Assembly (NCBI GenBank): GCA_021816625.1
Contig: JAKAXM010000006.1
Span: forward strand, 1 to 64,000
DNA: 64,000 nt
From: Pseudomonadota bacterium
GTDB taxonomy: Bacteria; Pseudomonadota; Gammaproteobacteria; Acidiferrobacterales; Acidiferrobacteraceae
Direction: 5' to 3'
The notes below the pieces were generated by a model. It did not search any database, had not been told where the DNA came from, and saw only the letters and a list, made by a program, of their open reading frames with translations. The position numbers and the translations under genes are program-made. This document shows, in pieces, positions 6,446 through 15,324 of this stretch. How positions within the stretch are numbered: position 1 is the first letter of the stretch; the number at the start of each line of letters is the position of its first letter.

Positions 6446-8521
6446 TCAGGCGTGATGGCGGGCCGACAGCCACTGCACGAGTTCGGGCACAGTCATGGGG
6501 CTTGCCACGAACGTCCCTTCTACGTAATCGCACGAGAGCGCCTGCAAGGTCTCCGCCGCGGCCGCACTCGTCACGCCTTCTGCAAGGGTGCGATAGTGGA
6601 GCCTGTGACACAGATCAATGAGGTCGCGGACGATCTCGCGGCCTTTGCCGGGACCACTCAACTCAGCGACGAGATCTGCATCGATCTTCACGATATCGAG
6701 CGGCAGGGTATCAAGGGAGCCAAGCACCGCGCGGTCGGTCCCGTAACCCGAAACCGCGACCCGGCCGCCGAGCGCACGGAGTCGGTCGAGAAAACGGAGG
6801 GCGCGTGGGACATCCGCGACCAGGAGTTCGAGCGGCAGCTCGACTATAAGGAAGGAGGCGTCTAGGGCCTGCAGGCATTCCAGGAAGGCGTCGGCAAAAT
6901 CCGGGTCCTGCCAGTGCGCGGCAGCGAGACCCAGAAGGAGCGCCGGCCGCGCAGGCCCGGCGGCCAGCGCGGCCACATCGGCGATGGCGCGCTCGAAGAG
7001 ACGTAAGGTAAAGGGGATCAAGGCGCCCTTCTGCGCGATCATCAGCAGTAAATCGGCCGACGCCACGAACTCCGGCCGCGGTTCCTGCCACGCAGGAATG
7101 ATCTCCACGGCGACCACCGTTCCATCGGCCAGCCCGACGACGGGACGGTAATGGGGTACGAAACCCTCGGCGAGCAGCCCGGCCTGGGCGCCCCGCTCGA
7201 GGGCCGCCAGCACGGGGTTGGCAGTACCTGACGCCTCGATGAGGGCATCATATATCCGAAACCCCTGCCCATGGCGCTTGGCCCAGTACATCGCCATATC
7301 CGCCCGGCGCAGCAAGAGGGCGGCATCGATCCCGTGGTCCGGAAACAAGGCGGCACCTATGCTTGCCCCCACGCTACCGCTTCCCGCGGCAAGGGCGATC
7401 GGAGGCGCGAGCGCGTCTTGAATCTTAGCGGCAACCGCCAGTAACGCTGCCTCGCCGCCGCGCAGGCTTGGCAAGAGCAGGGCAAACTCATCACCCCCGA
7501 AACGCGCAACTACGTCGGAGGCCCGTACCGCTTGGGTGAGGCGGCGGCCTACCACCCGCAACACCTCGTCACCGGCGGCGTGGCCATAGCGGTCGTTGAT
7601 CGCCTTGAACTCGTTCAGATCGAGCGCCAGCACCGCAAAACTCTCCTGGGTGGCCTGGGCGTGGCGTAAGGTGCGATCGAGGTCGCGCGCGAACTGGATG
7701 CGATTGGGTAGGCCACAGAGCGGGTCGTACAGGGCCAAGTGTTGTAGGGCCTTGTTCGCCGCAGCCAGCTCCTCGGTGCGTTGCGCGACATGAAGCTCGA
7801 GATTGGCAGTAAGCTCTTTCAGCGCCTTATCCTGGCGCAGGCGCTCATCCATCTCCTCGCGCAGACGTCGGGACATCGTATTGAAGGCGACGAGGGCCCG
7901 GCTCACCTCGTCGCGCCCAGTCACCGGCGCCTGAAAGCCGAGGTGTCCCGCGCCCACCTGGCTTGCCGCATCCTCCAGAACCTTCAGTTTGCGCGCCAGA
8001 TAGGTCCCGAAGTAAAACCCGAAGAAAACGGCGAGCTCGATCTCGATGAAGGCCACGCCCTCCATATGGACGCGCGCTTGCGCCAGACGACGTGCAAGTG
8101 GCGCAAGCGACACGGCGAGATCCACGCGGCCATAGCGAACACCCGCCACGGTGATGGGTGCCGTCACCCCAAAGGATCCCGCATGGCCGGGGGTACGCCA
8201 ATAACCTTTATGGAAGATCAGGCGGTGTCCGCGCGCCGCGCCCTGCACGAGCACCTTGCCGTGCCGGTTAAGAATCCGTACCGCGGTAATCCCGGGATTG
8301 GTGAGGGCCTCTTTTATGATCGCCTCCAGGCCGCCGAGGTCTTGGGCGAGAACCCCGTTCTCCGCCGCCGAGGCCAGTAGGGCCGCCTCAGTGCGCGCAT
8401 GAGCGCGAACACGGGCCCGTCCTAGGTGGCTAAAAAACGTGATCGTGGTCGCGGTAATGATCGCCAGGAACAAGGCATCGAGTGCCGCCAAGGCGAGGAT
8501 GATCTTGGCGCGAAAGGACAT
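6446..8521 (-). CDS. Membrane diguanylate cyclase with degenerate EAL domain
   Basis: A 691-residue inner-membrane signalling protein. Order: TM helix (~7-30), periplasmic sensor segment (~31-152), TM helix (~155-175), HAMP (~176-228), a coiled linker, GGDEF (~265-425) and EAL-like domain (~437-687). The GGDEF motif is intact (RFGGDEFALLLP, 342-346), so c-di-GMP synthesis is likely. The EAL domain has lost catalytic positions: the signature reads VEII, the DDFGTG loop reads SGYGTD, and the QG near the end reads EG, although KID and AEGV remain. It is probably regulatory, not a phosphodiesterase. It starts four bases after the stop of a periplasmic binding protein gene, which may supply its signal. 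Confidence 0.88.
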   Translation of the reverse strand: MSFRAKIILALAALDALFLAIITATTITFFSHLGRARVRAHARTEAALLASAAENGVLAQDLGGLEAIIKEALTNPGITAVRILNRHGKVLVQGAARGHRLIFHKGYWRTPGHAGSFGVTAPITVAGVRYGRVDLAVSLAPLARRLAQARVHMEGVAFIEIELAVFFGFYFGTYLARKLKVLEDAASQVGAGHLGFQAPVTGRDEVSRALVAFNTMSRRLREEMDERLRQDKALKELTANLELHVAQRTEELAAANKALQHLALYDPLCGLPNRIQFARDLDRTLRHAQATQESFAVLALDLNEFKAINDRYGHAAGDEVLRVVGRRLTQAVRASDVVARFGGDEFALLLPSLRGGEAALLAVAAKIQDALAPPIALAAGSGSVGASIGAALFPDHGIDAALLLRRADMAMYWAKRHGQGFRIYDALIEASGTANPVLAALERGAQAGLLAEGFVPHYRPVVGLADGTVVAVEIIPAWQEPRPEFVASADLLLMIAQKGALIPFTLRLFERAIADVAALAAGPARPALLLGLAAAHWQDPDFADAFLECLQALDASFLIVELPLELLVADVPRALRFLDRLRALGGRVAVSGYGTDRAVLGSLDTLPLDIVKIDADLVAELSGPGKGREIVRDLIDLCHRLHYRTLAEGVTSAAAAETLQALSCDYVEGTFVASPMTVPELVQWLSARHHA

Positions 8522-8525
8522 GGCC

Positions 8526-9392
8526 TTAAGATCCGGCGCTCGGGATGAGGAGACGCCATTGCCGTATCACGTCGTAGTCCCGGTCATGCGCCACCACGAA
8601 GGCCCTGAGACCCAGGCGGGCAAGATCCGCGCGGCCTTGCCCGGTCCGTGCCAGGGCCAGGAAGGCAGTACGTAGCCGCTGGACGATCGCACGAGGGATA
8701 TCGGAGCGCGCTGCGAGCGGATGCGGGGGCAAGGGTGGCCCGGTCCACAAGATTCGGAGCTGATCGCGCACCGGCGCCGGGAAATCACGAAAGGTCTGCA
8801 CAACCCCGCCCCCGGCCCGGTAGAGCCCTTCCGCCACCGCCCGGTAGACCGAGCCATGAGACGCGACATAGACCGGGCGGATCGGGATGTGATCGCGCGC
8901 GAGCAGCGCCTGGGGCAGCATACTGGCAGCGAGCGATCCCGGAGCCGGAAAGGCAACGCGATGACCCGCAAGGGCGGCGAGGGTACCTAAGCGGCTATCG
9001 CGCCGCACGACAATGACTGACCGCAAATGTCCATCGCCCCGCAGAAAGGCCGTATAGCCTTTCTGTCTGTGTGCCAATAGGTACTGATAGGGATTGAGGT
9101 AGGCGATATCGTAAGCGCCACGATAGAGCCGACGCTCGAAGGTCGGTATGTTCTTTGCGGTCTCGAACTCGAGCCGTAGCCCCGCCGCACGGCCGACACT
9201 TTGCAAAACCGGCGTCCATGCCAGGGCGAGCGCGAGCGCCGAGCGCTGGGGCACGACCCCCACGGTAAGCGTCAGACGATGGCCCCACGCGACCCCGGGG
9301 GCGAGGACCGCCATGAGCGTGAGCACGCGGACGCCGTGGCCCCTGTGGGCGGTTGACGCGACGCCTTTCGTGCGTAAGACCCATCGCACCAT
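8526..9392 (-). CDS. PhnD-like periplasmic binding protein, probable sensor partner
   Basis: A 288-residue protein resembling the phosphonate/phosphite substrate-binding family (PhnD). Its signal peptide reads VLTLMAVLAPGVAWG. The mature part begins LTLTVGVVPQ and continues YDIAYLNPYQYLLAHRQKGY, the usual ligand-pocket segment. No permease or ATPase is nearby. It is co-transcribed with the downstream membrane diguanylate cyclase, so I infer it feeds ligand information to that sensor. I chose the ATG at 9392. An ATG at 9452 is also open but would add an uncharged, glycine-rich tail before the signal peptide. Confidence 0.75.
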   Translation of the reverse strand: MVRWVLRTKGVASTAHRGHGVRVLTLMAVLAPGVAWGHRLTLTVGVVPQRSALALALAWTPVLQSVGRAAGLRLEFETAKNIPTFERRLYRGAYDIAYLNPYQYLLAHRQKGYTAFLRGDGHLRSVIVVRRDSRLGTLAALAGHRVAFPAPGSLAASMLPQALLARDHIPIRPVYVASHGSVYRAVAEGLYRAGGGVVQTFRDFPAPVRDQLRILWTGPPLPPHPLAARSDIPRAIVQRLRTAFLALARTGQGRADLARLGLRAFVVAHDRDYDVIRQWRLLIPSAGS

Positions 9393-9582
9393 GAATTGGC
9401 AACTACCCCCCACGGGTCCGCCCGCCTTGGGCACGCCGCACCCGTCTGTCATCGGTTTTTGTAAGTGTAGCAGTCCCGGGGCCCGGGGATGCGCACTGGC
9501 CGATTGGCAAAGACCTGCTAAGGTTAGCGCATAAGCGCTAAACGCGCATCCACGAATCTCTTGAGCCTGAGGAAAGACACTA

Positions 9583-10482
9583 ATGAAACGCGATTACATG
9601 TTAGGGACGCTGTGCGTGGTGGCGGCAATGGGGGGGGCCGCGCCGGCCTGGGCGAGCCCTGTGAGCGCCAAGCCCTATGTGTTTGTCGCAGCACCGCGCG
9701 AGAACCGGGCCCGCGGCGAGCGGGATTACGGCCCGGTCGCGGCCTTCCTGACCAAGGTGCTGCACCATAAGGTCGTCTACAAGCATCCGGATGGGTGGCT
9801 CACCTATGAATTGTGGATATGGAAGGATCACGCCGATATCTATTTCGATGGCCCGCAGTTTGTCGCTTGGCGACTCCATAATCTGCATCAGACCCTGGGC
9901 CCACGGATTCCGCAGCCCCAGGATTGGCGTTTGTACACCTGGAAGGGCTCACCGATAAAGACAGTGGCGCAGGCCGGGGAGGGAACCATGCTGTGCGCGC
10001 CGCCCGTGCCGAACTTCGGCACGCTCTGGGTATCGGGGCTCTTTCCGAACCTGGCGCGGCAACCCTACATTCGCAACATGCACGGCTGGAAATCGATCTT
10101 TGCCGCGGTCACCGACCATAGCTGCATGACCGGCATAGGTCCACGACTTACCATCCATTACCTTGATCCCCATCAAGAAAAAATCACTGTCCTTAAAAGG
10201 AGCCGCCATTTCCCCAATCAGGCCTTCACGATCAGCGCCAAGTTGCCACGCTCCGTGCGCCATGCGATCGTCCGCGCGCTCTTGAGTCCGGCGGGAGAAA
10301 AAGCGATGATGCGACTGCGCAAACGTTTCGCGCACGGCCGAAGGCTCGTTCCCGGGCAGGTCGCGCAATATAACGGCGTGGACGTGGGTCTTGATGCGCA
10401 ATGGGGTACGGTGTATGCGAGCGGTATACATCGCTACCTCAAACAAGACGCCAAGAAAGAAGGGTTTGCGGTCGCTCAATAG
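9583..10482 (+). CDS. PhnD-like periplasmic binding protein
   Basis: A 299-residue secreted protein. The signal peptide ends at about AAPAWA-SP. The mature part (YVFVAAPRENRARGERDYGP, then WIWKDHADIYFDGPQFVAWR) has the spacing of the PhnD/phosphate-phosphonate binding superfamily, though diverged. A second lobe contains ALLSPAGEKAMMRLRKRF. It runs divergently from the cyclase-linked binding protein and is followed 44 bases later by another secreted binding protein. No transporter components are near. Ligand unknown. Confidence 0.65.
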   Translation: MKRDYMLGTLCVVAAMGGAAPAWASPVSAKPYVFVAAPRENRARGERDYGPVAAFLTKVLHHKVVYKHPDGWLTYELWIWKDHADIYFDGPQFVAWRLHNLHQTLGPRIPQPQDWRLYTWKGSPIKTVAQAGEGTMLCAPPVPNFGTLWVSGLFPNLARQPYIRNMHGWKSIFAAVTDHSCMTGIGPRLTIHYLDPHQEKITVLKRSRHFPNQAFTISAKLPRSVRHAIVRALLSPAGEKAMMRLRKRFAHGRRLVPGQVAQYNGVDVGLDAQWGTVYASGIHRYLKQDAKKEGFAVAQ

Positions 10483-10526
10483 CTCGGCCCCAGACCTTTA
10501 GGCAATCATCACCTTAAGGATAGACG

Positions 10527-11609
10527 ATGACTCAAAATATATGGAAATCCCTTCTGGGAGGAATGCTTTTAAGTACCGCCATGAGCTGCGCCTACGCGCG
10601 CGGCATACCACAGATCCCGGGCGCCCCGGTGATTCACGGGCATCCGGTCGTAAATACACCCAAGATGCTTATGTGGCCGCGCAACGCCAAGCCGGCGGCT
10701 GCGGATCTCACCGATCCGACGGCTGACCTCCTGTTCGATCTGCATGGGAGCATACAGGGTCGTGCCTGTCGGAACGTAGGCCTTGTCGTCTCGACCGAGG
10801 GCAATTATCACATGGCCCTCGATACGCTCTGGCACACGGTTGTTTTGCCGCGTTACGGCAAGACGATAGGGAGCTGGTATTACACGACGAGTCCGCCTGT
10901 CGCCATGCCGCAACTGGCCCACCATGACGACCTGAGTTTCGGTAACTTCTATCTGCATTGCCGCCCGAGTGTCGCAATCGCCGCCCCGCGACTCATTCAT
11001 AAACTCGAGGCGCACGGCTTTACCGAGGGCAAGCCGATTGCGCTCATGCGCAGCCGCGGCAATGTCCTGCTCGTGAAATACGGCAACCCCAAGCACATTC
11101 ACAGCATATGGGACCTAGGGCGCCCCGATATCCATCTGGTGACACCAAACCCTTACAACGAGCCAGGGGCGTTCCTGAACTATGCGACCTCGATCTATGA
11201 GATTGCAAAACACGACCCGCATCCGCCGCGCGGTTGGAACGCAAACCGCCTGTTCAACGCGATCTTCAATAGCCACGTGAAAGACAAGTGGCTGATCGGC
11301 GCGCGCATCCATCACCGCGATGAGCCATGGTCGGTCGCCTATGGCAAGGCCGATGTCGCCGTCATCATGTATCAACTCGGGAAATACACCAAGGCGGTAT
11401 TCCCCCATCTGTTTACGATCGTGCCGCTTGGAGGGACCGTTTCCAATCCTCGGCCGCTACCCGGCAACGAGACCGACACGACCTACCTGATCCGCGTGAA
11501 AGGGCATTTCACCGCCCGCCAGCGGGCGGCACGCCGCGACTTCATAAGAAGCCTTGAGTCGCGCGCGTTTACACGCATCCTGGAGCGTGACGGGCTGAGC
11601 CGACCGTAG
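10527..11609 (+). CDS. Secreted solute-binding-like protein
   Basis: A 360-residue protein with a signal peptide (SLLGGMLLSTAMSCAYA). The mature part has a binding-protein look: GNVLLVKYGNPKHIHSIWDL resembles the NP-K-I-x-S-x-x-D-L region of molybdate/sulfate-type binding proteins, and a later segment reads YGKADVAVIMYQLGKY. A ribosome-binding site (AAGGATAGACG) precedes the ATG. It probably forms an operon with the preceding PhnD-like gene; a terminator follows 33 bases after its stop. Family assignment is by fold-like pattern only and the ligand is not predictable. Confidence 0.6.
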   Translation: MTQNIWKSLLGGMLLSTAMSCAYARGIPQIPGAPVIHGHPVVNTPKMLMWPRNAKPAAADLTDPTADLLFDLHGSIQGRACRNVGLVVSTEGNYHMALDTLWHTVVLPRYGKTIGSWYYTTSPPVAMPQLAHHDDLSFGNFYLHCRPSVAIAAPRLIHKLEAHGFTEGKPIALMRSRGNVLLVKYGNPKHIHSIWDLGRPDIHLVTPNPYNEPGAFLNYATSIYEIAKHDPHPPRGWNANRLFNAIFNSHVKDKWLIGARIHHRDEPWSVAYGKADVAVIMYQLGKYTKAVFPHLFTIVPLGGTVSNPRPLPGNETDTTYLIRVKGHFTARQRAARRDFIRSLESRAFTRILERDGLSRP

Positions 11610-11642
11610 ACGAGGCAGGGATGGGGGCGCAGGCCACCCATC

Positions 11643-11687
11643 AGGCGCACCGGCCGTTTATCCATGCGGCTTGTGCGCCTTTTTTTG
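11643..11687 (+). terminator. Rho-independent terminator after the binding-protein pair
   Basis: Perfect 8-base arms AGGCGCAC and GTGCGCCT (11643-11650, 11673-11680) with a 22-base loop, followed by a run of T. Confidence 0.75.
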
Positions 11688-11765
11688 TGTCGACAGTCCT
11701 GCCTTGCTTAAGCCCTCGTCTCTCCTTAAAGTAAGCGGCTTCCTCACAGATTCAGAGACCGCCCG

Positions 11766-13973
11766 ATGACCCTTGAGAGCGCAAGCCAAAGCGCGCCCGA
11801 TTTCTGCACCGGAATGCACTCCTTTGGGGCCCTGTGGCCCGATTTCACAACCCACGGCGCACAGCCTGTGATCGCACCCGGCGAGCGCGCGATAAAAGAC
11901 GCACAGGACCGGACTGCCGCCTACCAGACGCTGCTCATGGCCGACGCCTTGCGCTATGTGACCCTCCAGATGTGCGCAGCGAAGGCCTCCGGGCACCCTG
12001 GCGGATTTGCCTCGAGTGCGGACGTGTACGCGGCGCTCGTGATGCTAGGTCACACGCACATCGTGACCGAGGTCGGCCATCACGCCCCCGGCTTTTACAG
12101 CGCGATGTTTCTCGATAAATCCCTCGAGAGGATCGGCATCCGGACTATGAGCGACCTCATGAGCCGGTTTCGCGAGCACGATGGGCTACTGGGCCACCTG
12201 TCCGGGGCGATCCCGGGAATACTGGCGCCGGCCGGCCCCTTGGGTCAGGGACAGCATTTCGCGATGGCAGGCGCTTTGCTGCACCCCAACGTCCTGTTCC
12301 CGGTAACCATAGGCGACGGCGGCCTGGGCGAACCCTACGTATTGAGCGCGATCAAACATTTCCATACGAGCTACCCGACGGTGACCAACTTCCTGCCGAC
12401 GCTCATCTGGAATGGTTATAGCCAGGAGCATCACTCGATGGTCTCGGGGCTCACCAACGATGAGATGCGCCGCTATTTCGAAGCCCATGGCTTCGCGCGC
12501 GTGATCTTGGTAGACGCCAAGGAATTCGATGACGCCGGACAACCAGGCGCCTACGTGGACTCGACCCGCTTTTCCCTGCCCCAGCGCCTCGCATTCGCAC
12601 AGGCGGTGCTCGTAGCCACCGACCAGGCGGCACGGGCCGCCCAAGGTGGGACACTGACCGCTCTTATCATCAAGCAGTTGAAGGGAGCCGGGGTTCACGC
12701 CCACGGCGCCAAGTCGCACAACCTGTACCCCGGAGACACACTGGATAAGCCGCAGATCGCCGCAAGCCTCGCGGCCCGGGCGCTTGCGCCCGCGGCCTGG
12801 GCCTTGGTGCGGGAGAACTTCGTGCGCGCCGGCGGGGGACCGGCGGCTGACACGGTCGCGACCGAACGGGTCTTTGCGCTCACAGAGCTTGGCGCATTTC
12901 CGGCCAAGGACTACCCGCGCGCCGAAAAGGCGATCCCATCGACGGCGGTGGGCGCGCTGGTTGCATGGCTGGGGGGACAAGATAAGCGCTTTGTCGTCAG
13001 CAATGCCGACGGCAACGAGGCCTCGGGACTCAAGAACATCAACGATGCCTTAAAGATCCGGCATCCGACCGTAGACGCCCTCTACAACCAGGAGCCGCAT
13101 GGCCAAGTCTATGAACCCTTGAGCGAGGACGCCTGCGCGGGCCTGGCCGCGGGCCTTGCGCTCTTCGGCGGCCGCAGCCTCTGGCTTTCCTATGAATCGT
13201 TTGCGATCAATGGCTGGCCGATCTATCAAACCGTAACCCAGGCCATGGCTGAGCTGCGCCGACGGACGCCCTCCGCGGTCTGCCTCTTTACGGCCGGCGC
13301 ACTCGAGCAAGGCCGTAACGGCTGGACTCACCAACGCCCGGAGATCGAGAATTATATTGCCGCGCAGATGCGCAACGGGAACGTCTATCTGCTGTTTCCG
13401 CCCGACGCCAATGCCGCGCAGGCCGCTTATGAATATGCGGCGACGAGTTGGAACAAGGGCATGGCCATCATTGCCTCAAAGAGCGCCTTGCCCGTCTATA
13501 TGAGCCTCGAGGAGGCGCGTCGCGGGGTACGTACGGGGGCTGCGGTCCTCTATGAGGGACCTGCCGGGAATCGGGGTCAGGTCGTCCTGGCCGCAGCCGG
13601 TGACATGATCTTTTTACCAGTATTTGCCGCCAAGGATATGCTCGAGGCTCAGGGCTTTGGCGTTCGCATCGTGGCCGTGATCAACCCCCGGCAGCTTTAT
13701 CGGCCCCAGGACGTGGCCGCCACGACCGTGGCGGAACCCGATACGGGCTTCATGGATGAGGCGCAATTTGCGCGGATGTTTGCAGGCGACCGCCTGCTCG
13801 CCATCACCGGCGGTCCGCCGGGGCCCCTGGAGCCCGTGCTAAACCGCAGCCGCGCACCCCTGCGCGCCACCTTGGCCTGGAAACGCGGAGACACGACCGC
13901 TCAGCCGTCCGAGCTCCTGGAGTTAAATGGCCTGAGCGCTTCCGCCATCGTCGCTCAGGTCCTGGCGCTCTAA
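11766..13973 (+). CDS. Phosphoketolase/transketolase-like thiamine-diphosphate enzyme
   Basis: A 735-residue ThDP enzyme. The N-terminal domain has a transketolase-like SGHPGGFASSADVY and the cofactor motif GDGGLGEP followed ~28 residues later by WNGYS. The middle domain has LSYESFAINGWP, like the YEAF segment of phosphoketolases, and the C-terminal domain ends TTAQPSELLELNGLSA, close to the TTTPFDMxxLN of phosphoketolases. I therefore favour a diverged phosphoketolase, cleaving a ketose phosphate to acetyl phosphate plus an aldose phosphate, over a true transketolase. Usual length is ~790, so this is slightly short. An acid-sugar kinase gene follows nine bases later, suggesting a shared pathway for C4-C6 sugar acids or phosphates. 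Confidence 0.7.
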   Translation: MTLESASQSAPDFCTGMHSFGALWPDFTTHGAQPVIAPGERAIKDAQDRTAAYQTLLMADALRYVTLQMCAAKASGHPGGFASSADVYAALVMLGHTHIVTEVGHHAPGFYSAMFLDKSLERIGIRTMSDLMSRFREHDGLLGHLSGAIPGILAPAGPLGQGQHFAMAGALLHPNVLFPVTIGDGGLGEPYVLSAIKHFHTSYPTVTNFLPTLIWNGYSQEHHSMVSGLTNDEMRRYFEAHGFARVILVDAKEFDDAGQPGAYVDSTRFSLPQRLAFAQAVLVATDQAARAAQGGTLTALIIKQLKGAGVHAHGAKSHNLYPGDTLDKPQIAASLAARALAPAAWALVRENFVRAGGGPAADTVATERVFALTELGAFPAKDYPRAEKAIPSTAVGALVAWLGGQDKRFVVSNADGNEASGLKNINDALKIRHPTVDALYNQEPHGQVYEPLSEDACAGLAAGLALFGGRSLWLSYESFAINGWPIYQTVTQAMAELRRRTPSAVCLFTAGALEQGRNGWTHQRPEIENYIAAQMRNGNVYLLFPPDANAAQAAYEYAATSWNKGMAIIASKSALPVYMSLEEARRGVRTGAAVLYEGPAGNRGQVVLAAAGDMIFLPVFAAKDMLEAQGFGVRIVAVINPRQLYRPQDVAATTVAEPDTGFMDEAQFARMFAGDRLLAITGGPPGPLEPVLNRSRAPLRATLAWKRGDTTAQPSELLELNGLSASAIVAQVLAL

Positions 13974-13982
13974 GGGGGCACC

Positions 13983-15320
13983 ATGACCACACCGCACCGG
14001 GCGGCCTTGAAGATCGTAGTCCTAGACGACGATCCGACGGGCGCACAGACCGTGCATTCGTGCCCCCTGCTCTTGCGCTGGGACACGTCGGCGTTGAAGG
14101 CCGCCTTGCAGGCCCCGGCAGGACTTTTCTTTATCCTGACCAACACCCGCAGCATGGCCGCCGACGATGCTGCCCGGACGGTCCGGGAGGTCTGTCGCAA
14201 CCTGCGTACCGCCTTGCAGGAGCTCGCGGCCGAAGGCGTCGTCATCCATCCGATCTATGTAAGTCGGTCCGACTCGACGCTGCGCGGCCATTATCCCATC
14301 GAGACCGACGTGATGGCGGCAGAGCTTGGGCCCTTCGATGCGCATTTTCTGGTGCCGGCCTTCTTCGAGGGCGGGCGCATCACTCGGGGCGCGCAGCATT
14401 ACATACTGATGGACGGCGTCCCGGTCCCCGTTCACGAAACGGAGTTTGCCCGCGATACGGTATTCGGCTACCGCCACAGTTACCTTCCCGACTACGTGGA
14501 GGAGAAAACAGCCGGGCGTATCCGGGCCGCCGATGTCGTCCATCTGTCCTTAGCGGAGATCCGTAGCGGATGTGCCGGGCAGCTGCAGGCCCTGTCCGGA
14601 AATATCTGCTGCGTCGTCGACGCTATCCAACAGACTGATCTCGACGGCTTTTGCCGGGATCTGCGCATTGCCGCAGGTGCCGGGAAGCGCTTTCTGTTTC
14701 GCAGTGCCGCAAGCCTGCTCACCTCGCTCGCCGCGCTCCCGCCCCAACCGCTGCCGGCCGAGGCCATGTCCACCTACGCCCAGAGTGCAGCCGGCGTCGT
14801 GCTGGTCGGTTCCCATGTCCGCAAGACCACTGAGCAACTGGTATTACTGTTGCGCGAACCGGGGGTCTGGGGTGTCGAGATCGACGTGGACCACGTCACC
14901 GACCCAGACAGCGAGGCGCGCGTGCAGACGATTTTAAAAGAGGTCTCAGCGGCGCAGGCGGCACACAAGACCGTCGCGCTCTACACGAGCCGGTCCGAAC
15001 GCCAATTCCCCGACACCGCCGCGCGGCTGAGCTTCGGGGCGGCGGTGTCGGCCTTCCTCATGCGTGTCGTACGCGGCTTGCCCCGGAGCATAGGGTTTTT
15101 GATCAGCAAGGGCGGGATCACCTCTAACGATGTGCTGAGCGTAGGTCTGGCCCTTGCAAGCTGCGAGGTGGTCGGACAGATACTGCCCGGCTGTTCCGTC
15201 GTTCTGTGCCCAGATGACCATCCGCGCCACCCGGCCATGCCCGTCGTGATCTTTCCCGGCAACGTGGGCGACGCGGAGGCCTTGCGGACCGTCTTTCGCC
15301 GCATGACCGCGCGCTACTGA
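13983..15320 (+). CDS. Four-carbon acid sugar kinase family protein (YgbK/OtnK-like)
   Basis: A 445-residue DUF1537/YgbK-family kinase; characterised members phosphorylate D-threonate or D-erythronate. Seen here: N-terminal VLDDDPTGAQTVH (substrate-binding domain signature), SRSDSTLRGHYPIE, FLVPAFFEGGRIT, and in the nucleotide-binding domain GFLISKGGITSNDV near residue 375. Length is normal. It follows the phosphoketolase-like gene after nine bases and ends four bases before the convergent glycosidase stop. Phosphorylation of a C4 acid next to an enzyme that could release a C4 aldose phosphate is suggestive, but the real substrates are unknown. Confidence 0.82.
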   Translation: MTTPHRAALKIVVLDDDPTGAQTVHSCPLLLRWDTSALKAALQAPAGLFFILTNTRSMAADDAARTVREVCRNLRTALQELAAEGVVIHPIYVSRSDSTLRGHYPIETDVMAAELGPFDAHFLVPAFFEGGRITRGAQHYILMDGVPVPVHETEFARDTVFGYRHSYLPDYVEEKTAGRIRAADVVHLSLAEIRSGCAGQLQALSGNICCVVDAIQQTDLDGFCRDLRIAAGAGKRFLFRSAASLLTSLAALPPQPLPAEAMSTYAQSAAGVVLVGSHVRKTTEQLVLLLREPGVWGVEIDVDHVTDPDSEARVQTILKEVSAAQAAHKTVALYTSRSERQFPDTAARLSFGAAVSAFLMRVVRGLPRSIGFLISKGGITSNDVLSVGLALASCEVVGQILPGCSVVLCPDDHPRHPAMPVVIFPGNVGDAEALRTVFRRMTARY

Positions 15321-15324
15321 TCCT

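Noticed and set aside
12186-12980. 264-codon minus-strand open frame inside the phosphoketolase-like gene
   Set aside because: The plus-strand frame shows clear ThDP-enzyme motifs throughout; this frame shows none.
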